DNA from: Desulfovibrio sp.
Lineage (GTDB): Bacteria; Desulfobacterota; Desulfovibrionia; Desulfovibrionales; Desulfovibrionaceae
Direction of reading: 5' to 3'
DNA length: 64,000 nucleotides
Assembly (NCBI RefSeq): GCF_019424165.1
Contig: NZ_JAHZAA010000001.1
Span: forward strand, 62,001 to 126,000
Part shown: one piece after another, positions 15,971 to 23,294 of the stretch
Numbering within the stretch: the stretch's first letter is position 1
How the letters are laid out: each line of letters begins with the position of its first letter
The notes under the pieces: model-generated
Seen by the model: the letters and a program-made list of their open reading frames with translations, nothing else
The model's database searches: none
Told to the model about the DNA's origin: nothing
Made by a program: the position numbers and the translations under genes

Positions 15971-17467
15971 TCAGCGCCGCCCCTTTTTGGCGGGTTTGCT
16001 TTTTTCTTTTTCCGCGGGCTTTTCAGGCGCGGGAATGGGATTATCAGGCACTATGCTGCCCGGCTCATAGTCAGAAAGAGCTTTTTCTCCGTTAAGATAG
16101 GCCAGCTCAAGAGCCACAATTTTTTCAAATTCGGCCATGGCCTTTTTGGACACCGGCTCGCCGCGCGGGTTGATGGCCTTTGCCGGGTCAATAAACTTGC
16201 CGTTCTGACGCAGGCGAAAATCCAGATGCGGGCCGGTAGCCAGACCGGTGCTGCCCACAAAACCGATAACCTGCCCCTGGCGCACACGCTGCCCCTTGGC
16301 AAGGCCGCGCGCATACCCTGAAAGGTGCGCGTACATGGATTCCAGCCCGGCAGTATGCTTGACGATAATCTGGTTGCCATAGCCCCCGGCCCAGGCGCGC
16401 TGTGTCACAACCCCGTCACCCACAGCCTTGACCGGAGTACCTGTAGGCGCGGCATAGTCCACGCCGTGGTGGGCGCGTCTGTAATTCAATATGGGGTGCA
16501 AACGGCTGTTTGTAAAGCGCGAGGTGATACGCGTAAAGGCCAGAGGAGCCTGCAACAGGGTCTTACGCAGGCTTTCGCCCTTGCGGTTATAATATTCGGC
16601 CCTTTTGCCGTCCCGGAACATATAGGCTTCGTAGGTCTTGCCCTTATTGGTGAAGTGGGCGGCAAGAATACGGCCATAGCCCTTGTATTCGCCCTCGCGG
16701 TAGCGTTTTTCCACCAGCACGGCAAATGAGTCGCCCTGTTGCAGATCACGGATAAAGTTTACTTCCGCGCCAAAAAGGTCTGCCAGTTTGAGGGCCATTT
16801 GCGGGCTTTCGCCCATATCCGCCACAGCCTGAAAAAGATTGTCGTTGATGGTTCCCGCAACAGAATCCAGCAGTACAACGTATTCAATGGGTTCCAGCCT
16901 GGCGGCGGGGGCGTCCGTACCTTCGACCACAAGACGGTGATGGCTGTCTATCTCGTATTCAAAGCGTTTGACCTTGCCGGATTCCGTATCTGTAACCACA
17001 ACATAGGGCTGTCCCTCACGGAAGGAGCGCATGGAAAAAACCTGACGCGCCGCACTGATATACTGGTGCGTTCCCTGCCCGCCGGAATTTTCAAGAACCT
17101 TGCTTACGGTATCGCCCCGTTCAAAAGTTCCGCGTACCACAGCCTCGCCGGGCGCTGCCCCGGCATCCGCCGCATCGGCGGCTGCGTCGGCGGCCAGGTC
17201 TGCACTGGTTGAATCGCTGGAGGGAGAAGAAGCGGAGGAAGAAGCTGGTTCGCCGGAGCCGGCGGAATTGTTTTCTGGGTTCTGGAGTGATGGATCGCCC
17301 TGGGAGCCGTCATGTTCCTGCGTTTTTTCGCTATCCGGAACTGTCGTCTGCTCCTGCGCGGATTCCGGCCCGCTAACGGCCGAAAGACCGGGCAATCCCG
17401 CATGGCGGGCCACAACAAAACCCAGCACCGCCAACAGCAAGACCCCTGCCAACCATAGTCTTTTCAT
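15971..17467 (-). CDS. M23-family murein endopeptidase (MepM-like)
   Basis: About 498 residues with an N-terminal signal or anchor helix (WLAGVLLLAVLGFVVA). A long Ser/Ala/Glu/Gln-rich linker follows (about 30-115). An OapA/LysM-like region comes next (FERGDTVSKVLENSG, the usual start of this architecture). The C-terminal M23 (LytM) zinc peptidase domain has HHGVDYAAPTGTPV, supplying the His and Asp zinc ligands, and GPHLDFRLR, supplying the last His. It should cut peptide cross-links in peptidoglycan on the periplasmic side. The C-terminus is Lys/Pro-rich. I prefer the second in-frame ATG (GGGA six bases upstream) over one four codons earlier. The gene lies divergent to dnaA across the probable origin. 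Confidence 0.9.
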   Translation of the reverse strand: MKRLWLAGVLLLAVLGFVVARHAGLPGLSAVSGPESAQEQTTVPDSEKTQEHDGSQGDPSLQNPENNSAGSGEPASSSASSPSSDSTSADLAADAAADAADAGAAPGEAVVRGTFERGDTVSKVLENSGGQGTHQYISAARQVFSMRSFREGQPYVVVTDTESGKVKRFEYEIDSHHRLVVEGTDAPAARLEPIEYVVLLDSVAGTINDNLFQAVADMGESPQMALKLADLFGAEVNFIRDLQQGDSFAVLVEKRYREGEYKGYGRILAAHFTNKGKTYEAYMFRDGKRAEYYNRKGESLRKTLLQAPLAFTRITSRFTNSRLHPILNYRRAHHGVDYAAPTGTPVKAVGDGVVTQRAWAGGYGNQIIVKHTAGLESMYAHLSGYARGLAKGQRVRQGQVIGFVGSTGLATGPHLDFRLRQNGKFIDPAKAINPRGEPVSKKAMAEFEKIVALELAYLNGEKALSDYEPGSIVPDNPIPAPEKPAEKEKSKPAKKGRR

Positions 17468-17756
17468 CTTTGATCCCATGAGGAGCTTATACGCATGGGC
17501 AAGGGCCTTGTCCAGTTCAACGCTCAGGCCCCCGGTACGCGCACGTTTTTTCCCATTTGCCAGTCCCTTCGCGCGTCATGCTTGCCATGGCCTTCTGCCT
17601 GCCGCATATCCCCGGGCGGACATGAAAATGCCGTTTCAACCAGCGGGTACAGCCCGCGCCAAAAGCAGGGCATGGGCAAGGCCCTGCCGCCCTATGCCTC
17701 TCTGCATAAAACTGTCTGTTCAATGCGACCCCAGAAAAGCAGCCTGCGGCACAGTG

Positions 17757-17775
17757 TTTTCCACAGGCATCCACA
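17757..17775 (+). promoter_or_regulatory. Two tandem DnaA-box-like sites
   Basis: TTTTCCACA (8 of 9 to the consensus TTATCCACA) at 17757-17765 is followed after one base by GCATCCACA (7 of 9) at 17767-17775. Both point the same way as the perfect box at 17905. Confidence 0.6.
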
Positions 17776-17904
17776 GGAAGCAGTATTTGCGGGCAATGGC
17801 GGCCCTCTTGTTTGAAATCAAGTTTTATGCTACGAGTATCTCTTGTTCCTGTGCGGCCGGGGCCGCGAAAATCGAGCCTCATGCCGAACCTGCGGGCAGA
17901 GCCT

Positions 17905-17913
17905 TTATCCACA
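17905..17913 (+). promoter_or_regulatory. DnaA box, perfect consensus
   Basis: TTATCCACA, 35 bases upstream of the dnaA start codon. It is well placed for both origin binding and repression of dnaA by its own product. Confidence 0.7.
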
Positions 17914-17947
17914 GGGCGCGCCCTGCGAGGCCAATGAATCGTATATT

Positions 17948-19321
17948 ATGCTGAAAAAAGAATTGCGGGAAATACTGGCGGAAAATCGGGCCACAGCAGG
18001 AGAAACCTGGCTGGAGAGCCTCACCCTGCGCCAGGAAGAAAACACCCTGAGGGTGGTTTTTCCGCACATGTATTTCGCCGACTGGTTCAGTCTGCACCGG
18101 CGCGCTGCCTTTGAAGATGCGCTGCGAAAGCACTTTACACGTCTGCACGAAGATTCCGTGCCAAGGATCGTTTACGAAAGCGCCACTCCTGGCGCTTTCA
18201 CCGCCAGGAATCTGCCGCAGCCCGTCAGCCCGCCCCCCGGGCCTGACTGCCGCAGCAACATAACGGCTGAAGCGAAAGACCCCTTTGCAGATTTCATCTG
18301 TAACGACAAAAACGCTTTTCCTCTGGCAACAGCCAGAGAGCTGGCCGCCGACACCACATCCACGGCCTATAACCCTTTTCTGGTCTGCGGGCGCAGCGGC
18401 ACAGGCAAAAGCCGCCTTCTTCAGGCCATGACATCCGTGATGTCCCGCACCGCCGATCCCGCCCGCATGATATGCTCCAGCGCCGCCCGTTTCTGCTCTG
18501 AACATCTTGTGTGGGCCAGAAGACCGGAACTGTTCTGGCTGCGCTATGACGTACTTGTTCTGGATGATATTCAGGACCTCGCCGGGCATGACGCCTGGCA
18601 ACGCAAGATTATAACCATTATGGATACCTGCCCCGGCAGGCAGAAAAGCTCCCCGGATATTTCCCCCCGGGAAGAAACCCCACCCGCGGGTGAACAGGCA
18701 CACAGAGCCGCCCCGCGCATGATTTTTGCCTGCTCCGGCCAGCCGCAGGCCCTGAAAGCGCTTGACGAACGCCTGCGTTCACGCCTTGAAAGCGGGCTTG
18801 TGGTCGAGCTTATGGAGCCGGACCTGGACGTCCGGCTGCGCTACCTGCAGACCATGTGCAAGGAACGGCACCTGCCCCTGACGCGTGAACAACTGCTTTT
18901 TCTGGCCCAGCGCTGTTCGCAGTTCCGGCTTTTGCAGGGCCTCATGCTCAAGGTGGGGGCGTATTGCGCTGTAAAAGGCAATAACCTTACGCAGTCTGAC
19001 ATGGAAAATATCGTGCGTACCGGAGTGGCGGAAAAAATGCCCGGCTGCCGGGAAATTCTGGGTGAAGTAGCCAGAAGGCTCAACCTGAGGCCCGAAGACG
19101 TGCTGGGTGCCAAACGCCGCCCGGACCTCGTGCTGGCACGGCAGGTGTCCATGTATATATGCCGCCGGAAACTGGGACTTTCCTACCCGGAACTTGGCCG
19201 TGCTTTTGGCGGACGTGACCATAGTACAGTCATATATGCCATTAATAAGATTAAGAAATTGCTGGTTAGTAACAAAAGTGTGCACCAACTGGTGACAGAG
19301 ATTGAAATGAAAACACCCTGA
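17948..19321 (+). CDS. dnaA: Chromosomal replication initiator DnaA
   Basis: A 457-residue AAA+ initiator. Domain I (about 1-80) is followed by a Pro-rich linker. The ATPase domain has Walker A GRSGTGKS (about 148-155) and Walker B VLVLDDIQDL. The C-terminal DNA-binding domain IV carries the DnaA signature GGRDHSTVIYAINKIKKL. The ATPase domain holds an unusual insert of about 30 residues after Walker B (rich in Pro, Glu and Arg, near 235-260), so this is a somewhat divergent DnaA. I start at MLKKELREIL, which matches the normal domain I beginning; an in-frame ATG 105 bases upstream would add 35 Cys-rich residues across the DnaA box. dnaN, gyrB and gyrA follow. Confidence 0.95.
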   Translation: MLKKELREILAENRATAGETWLESLTLRQEENTLRVVFPHMYFADWFSLHRRAAFEDALRKHFTRLHEDSVPRIVYESATPGAFTARNLPQPVSPPPGPDCRSNITAEAKDPFADFICNDKNAFPLATARELAADTTSTAYNPFLVCGRSGTGKSRLLQAMTSVMSRTADPARMICSSAARFCSEHLVWARRPELFWLRYDVLVLDDIQDLAGHDAWQRKIITIMDTCPGRQKSSPDISPREETPPAGEQAHRAAPRMIFACSGQPQALKALDERLRSRLESGLVVELMEPDLDVRLRYLQTMCKERHLPLTREQLLFLAQRCSQFRLLQGLMLKVGAYCAVKGNNLTQSDMENIVRTGVAEKMPGCREILGEVARRLNLRPEDVLGAKRRPDLVLARQVSMYICRRKLGLSYPELGRAFGGRDHSTVIYAINKIKKLLVSNKSVHQLVTEIEMKTP

Positions 19322-19469
19322 CCTCGTAAATCAGGGTAAAAGCTTTTGGGCTGTTACCGGTGTTCTCATAAAACACGTCGGGCTGTTCCATAAAAAATTC
19401 AATCTTTACAGGGCGTTTAAGCCGATACGAACATAGAAACACTGCCAATAATAGTTAAGGAAAGAATGT

Positions 19470-20624
19470 ATGAAACTTACTGTTAATAAAGAGCAGATCA
19501 TCGAAGGGCTGTTGAAGGCTGTTGCCATTATTCCCGCCAAGGCAGGGGCGCAGTATCTGCGCTCCATCTGGCTCAAGGCGGAAGACGGCGGCCTTTCGGT
19601 CATGTCCACTGATGCCAACATCGAGTTTACGGGGCGCTATCAGGCAGAAGTGGCGCAACCTGGACTCATCGGTGTACAGGGCAGGGCCTTTGTGGATCTG
19701 GTACGCCAATTGCCCTCGGGCGTGCTGCACCTTTCCCTTGACGAGGCTTCGGGCAACCTGCTGGTGGAGCAGGGTCGCCGTACGTACAAACTGCCTGTGA
19801 GCGGCGCCGAGTGGTTTCAGAACTTTTCCAGCTTTCCTGAAGAGAACACGGTGACCTGGTCTGGTGACTTTCTTCAGGACCTTCTGGACAAGGTGGCCTT
19901 TTGTATCAGCGATGACGATGCAATGGACGCCATCTCCTGCCTGTGTATGATGCCCAAGGGCAATGGGCGCATAGACGTCTGCGGGCTTAACGGCCACCAG
20001 TTTGCTCTTGTTTCCTTTACGCACGACGAACTTGCCGAACGCCTGCCTGAAGAGGGCATTCTCATCCAGAAAAAGTATCTTCAGGATATCAAGAAGTGGC
20101 TGGGCGTGGATGAGATTGAGCTGAGCATTACCGGCAAACGCCTGTACCTGCGCAACATGAGCAAGGCCGAGACCCTGAGCCTGCCCCGTGCCGCGCACCA
20201 ATACCCGGACTACAGCATCTTCATGAGCAAGCTGGCCAGCGAAGACATGCACCCCATGACGCTTGACCGCAAGGAAGCCATGGAGGCCCTTGGCCGTATT
20301 CTTATTTTCAATACAGAAAGCGACCGCTGCACCTATATGGACCTTTCCTCCGGCGAAGCCCTGCTTTCTGCCCAGGGGCAGGACGTTGGCTCGGCCAGCG
20401 AAAGCCTGGAAGTAACTTACGGCGGTGACATCAAGCGCATCGCCTTTCCCACCCGCAACCTTATGGACGTGCTGGCCCACTTTGTGTCGGCCAAGACAGA
20501 CATGATGCTTACGGGCGCTGAAGGCCCCTGCGGCATACGCGGGGCCGATGATCCGGACTACACCGTTATCATCATGCCCATGAAGGTTTCGGAAACGACA
20601 TATTATAGCGAGGAAGACGTTTAA
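19470..20624 (+). CDS. dnaN: DNA polymerase III beta sliding clamp
   Basis: A 384-residue processivity clamp that forms a ring dimer around DNA and tethers the replicase. It begins MKLTVNKEQI and ends with the conserved IIMPM stretch that helps form the clamp-loader and polymerase binding pocket, followed by a longer tail than usual. Three repeated clamp domains are visible by spacing. AAGGAAAG stands before the ATG. Its stop codon overlaps the gyrB start (TAATG), so dnaN and gyrB are translationally coupled. The 148 bases after dnaA hold no clear terminator, so cotranscription with dnaA is possible. Confidence 0.97.
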   Translation: MKLTVNKEQIIEGLLKAVAIIPAKAGAQYLRSIWLKAEDGGLSVMSTDANIEFTGRYQAEVAQPGLIGVQGRAFVDLVRQLPSGVLHLSLDEASGNLLVEQGRRTYKLPVSGAEWFQNFSSFPEENTVTWSGDFLQDLLDKVAFCISDDDAMDAISCLCMMPKGNGRIDVCGLNGHQFALVSFTHDELAERLPEEGILIQKKYLQDIKKWLGVDEIELSITGKRLYLRNMSKAETLSLPRAAHQYPDYSIFMSKLASEDMHPMTLDRKEAMEALGRILIFNTESDRCTYMDLSSGEALLSAQGQDVGSASESLEVTYGGDIKRIAFPTRNLMDVLAHFVSAKTDMMLTGAEGPCGIRGADDPDYTVIIMPMKVSETTYYSEEDV

Positions 20625-23029
20625 TGGCTCTCCAAAACCCCGTCGACGGCGGCTACACCGCTTCTTCCATCACCATTCTGGAAGGGCTTTCGGCTGTTCG
20701 CAAGCGCCCGGCCATGTATATCGGCTCAACGGACGCGCGCGGCCTGCACCATCTCGTTTACGAAGTGGTGGATAACTCCATTGACGAGGCCATGGCGGGG
20801 TTTTGCACGCGCATCACCGTCATTCTGCATGCCGACAACAGCGTTACCGTGCGTGACGATGGCCGCGGCATTCCCGTTGATATCCACCCCAAGGAAGGCG
20901 TGCCTGCCGTTCAGGTAGTCATGACCAAGCTGCATGCCGGCGGCAAGTTTGACAACACAAGCTACAAGGTTTCCGGCGGCCTGCACGGCGTGGGCGTGTC
21001 CTGCGTTAACGCGCTTTCCGAAGAGCTGACAGTCACTGTGCGCCGTGACGGCAAGCGGTACCGGCAGCGTTATTCCCGTGGGCTGCCGCAGGATGAGCTG
21101 ACTGTCATTGGTGAAGGCGTGGACGGCCACGGCACTACCGTGCGCTTCAAGCCTGACGAGGAAATTTTTGAGGTTTCCGAATTTTCTTACGACACGCTGA
21201 AAAAACGCTTTGAAGAGCTGGCCTATCTCAACAAGGGCCTGTTTATCGAATGCATTGACGAGCGCATCGGCGAAACCCACGTATTTCACGCTGAAGGTGG
21301 CATACGTCAGTTTGTGGGCGATCTTAATTCCGGCGAGCAGGGCATCCATTCCATTGTCTTCGGTGAAGGCTTCGTGGACAATATTACTGTGGATTTTGCC
21401 CTGCAATATAATGCCGGCTACAAGGAAAATATCCTCACTTTCGCCAACAATATCCGCACCAAGGAAGGCGGAACCCACCTCGTGGGCTTTCGCACGGCCC
21501 TTACCCGCGCCATCAACGGCTATATCAAGGGTCAGGCCGACCTTGTCAAAAAGATGAAGAACACAACCCTTTCCGGCGACGACGTGCGCGAAGGGCTTAC
21601 GGCTGTCGTCAGCGTCAAGCTGCCGCAGCCGCAGTTTGAAGGGCAGACCAAGACCAAGCTTGGCAACAGTGAAGTGGCCGGTCTTGTGGCCGGCGTGGTG
21701 TATGACCGCCTGAATGTCTATTTTGAAGAAAATCCCAAGGACATCAGGATGATCATCGAAAAGGCCGTGGACGCCGCCCGCGCCCGCGATGCCGCACGTC
21801 GCGCCAAGGAACTGGTACGCCGCAAGGGCGCACTTTCTGACAACGCCCTGCCCGGAAAGCTGGCGGACTGCCAGAGCAAGGATCCTTCGGAATCCGAACT
21901 GTTCATCGTGGAAGGTGACTCGGCCGGCGGTTCCGCCAAGCAGGGGCGCAATCCCAAAAATCAGGCCATCCTGCCCCTGCGCGGCAAGATCCTGAACACA
22001 GAACGCACCCGTTTTGACAAAATGCTTGCCAACAAGGAAGTAAAGGCCCTTATTACGGCCATGGGCGCGGGCATTGGCGAAGACGACACCGACCTTGAAA
22101 AGTTGCGCTATCACAAGATCATCATCATGACAGACGCCGACGTGGACGGCGCGCACATCCGCACCCTGCTGCTGACCTTCTTTTTCCGTCAGTATCAGGA
22201 AATGGTGGAGCGCGGCTTTGTCTACATCGCCCAGCCGCCGCTGTACCGCGTCCACAATTCGCGCATGGAAAAATTCATCAAGGACGATGTGGAGCTGAAC
22301 AGCTTTCTGCTTTCGCGCGTCAGCGAAGATGTCACGGTAATAGCGACCAACGGCAAGGAATACACGGGTACGGCCCTCAGCAGCCTTGTGGAGCGCATTG
22401 AAACTCTTGAATTGCGCCTTGACGATGCTGAAATGACCGGAACCCCGCGTGATCTTTTTCTGGCGCTCACCACGTATCCCGAACAGGTGGATGCGGCCAT
22501 GCTTGAGCGGCAGGACGCCGGGCTTACAGAATGGCTTAACGAGCGCGGCTATATGCTCACGCTGGAAAGCGAGCAGAGCGAAGATGGTGAAGAGCGTCTG
22601 TTTGCCATTTTCGAGAATACCGGGGGCCACCAGTCTCGACGCGGCATGGAGTTTTTTGCCTCGCGTCTGTACCGCATGACCTGGCAGCTTTTTTCCGAGC
22701 TGCGTGAGGAATGCGGCGGCCTGGATCTTGTCATGCGGCGCAAGGACGGCGAAACGCCCGCACAAAACCTGTTTGATCTCATGCGCATGGTGCTGGACGA
22801 AGCCCGCAGGGGCATCAATATCCAGCGTTACAAGGGCCTGGGTGAAATGAACCCCGAGCAGCTCTGGGTAACCACTATGAATCCGGAAAACCGCATTCTG
22901 CTTCAGGTTTCTGTGGACGACGCCAACGAGGCTTCGGATGCATTCATGGAACTTATGGGAGACCGCGTGGAGCCGCGCCGCGAATTTATCGAGCGCAACG
23001 CCCTGGCTGTACACGATCTGGATATTTAG
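20624..23029 (+). CDS. gyrB: DNA gyrase subunit B
   Basis: An 801-residue ATPase subunit of the topoisomerase that introduces negative supercoils. The GHKL ATPase motifs are present (VVDNSIDEA, DDGRGIPVD, GGLHGVGVSCVNALS), followed by the transducer domain. The TOPRIM domain has EGDSAGGSAKQGR and DADVDGAHIRTLL as metal-binding sites. The C-terminal GyrA-contact region includes RYKGLGEMNPEQLW. Length matches long proteobacterial GyrB with the extra TOPRIM insert. The start overlaps the dnaN stop by one base. A 265-base spacer with palindromes separates it from gyrA. Confidence 0.98.
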   Translation: MALQNPVDGGYTASSITILEGLSAVRKRPAMYIGSTDARGLHHLVYEVVDNSIDEAMAGFCTRITVILHADNSVTVRDDGRGIPVDIHPKEGVPAVQVVMTKLHAGGKFDNTSYKVSGGLHGVGVSCVNALSEELTVTVRRDGKRYRQRYSRGLPQDELTVIGEGVDGHGTTVRFKPDEEIFEVSEFSYDTLKKRFEELAYLNKGLFIECIDERIGETHVFHAEGGIRQFVGDLNSGEQGIHSIVFGEGFVDNITVDFALQYNAGYKENILTFANNIRTKEGGTHLVGFRTALTRAINGYIKGQADLVKKMKNTTLSGDDVREGLTAVVSVKLPQPQFEGQTKTKLGNSEVAGLVAGVVYDRLNVYFEENPKDIRMIIEKAVDAARARDAARRAKELVRRKGALSDNALPGKLADCQSKDPSESELFIVEGDSAGGSAKQGRNPKNQAILPLRGKILNTERTRFDKMLANKEVKALITAMGAGIGEDDTDLEKLRYHKIIIMTDADVDGAHIRTLLLTFFFRQYQEMVERGFVYIAQPPLYRVHNSRMEKFIKDDVELNSFLLSRVSEDVTVIATNGKEYTGTALSSLVERIETLELRLDDAEMTGTPRDLFLALTTYPEQVDAAMLERQDAGLTEWLNERGYMLTLESEQSEDGEERLFAIFENTGGHQSRRGMEFFASRLYRMTWQLFSELREECGGLDLVMRRKDGETPAQNLFDLMRMVLDEARRGINIQRYKGLGEMNPEQLWVTTMNPENRILLQVSVDDANEASDAFMELMGDRVEPRREFIERNALAVHDLDI

Positions 23030-23123
23030 GAAGGTTTTTTTGGGTAAAGCAGGGATGTGGAGCCGTTAGCTCCGCTGTTCGCGTGCCGGCCGCCTTGCGG
23101 TCAGCGAGTATCCTGCCGGAGAA

Positions 23124-23238
23124 TGCCGTACGGCAGTCTGAAAAGAACCCTTTCCCGGGGCATCCCAAAAAACTTTTATAGGGAGTGGCATGAACAGTTA
23201 AGGCAGTTCCGTACGGAACTTCGGGGGGCATGGCCCCC
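23124..23238. repeat. Cluster of palindromes in the gyrB-gyrA spacer
   Basis: Three perfect hairpin-forming elements follow one another: TGCCGTACGGCA (23124-23135), AGTTCCGTACGGAACT (23205-23220), and GGGGGC/GCCCCC arms around ATG (23224-23238). The first two share the core CCGTACGG. They lie 57-171 bases before gyrA and could control the gyrA message or act as a gyrase or protein site. Confidence 0.6.
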
Positions 23239-23294
23239 TGAACCGCCGCAGACCGTTCGCATCCACCCAACATCATTACTTAGCGAGGCCAGCA

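Larger units (their letters stand above)
17468..17947. other. Probable replication origin region (oriC) and dnaA promoter
   Basis: A 480-base spacer between the divergent M23 peptidase gene and dnaA. It contains one perfect DnaA box (TTATCCACA, 17905-17913) and two close variants in tandem at 17757-17775. It also holds a short AT-richer stretch around 17810-17850. Genes diverge from this point in both directions. DnaA boxes beside dnaA can mean oriC, autoregulation of dnaA, or both; I have not found a larger box cluster. Confidence 0.6.

Noticed and set aside
20726..23014. Minus-strand open frame of 762 codons across gyrB
   Set aside because: Antisense to gyrB, whose motifs are intact. The reverse frame shows no domain and no ribosome site.
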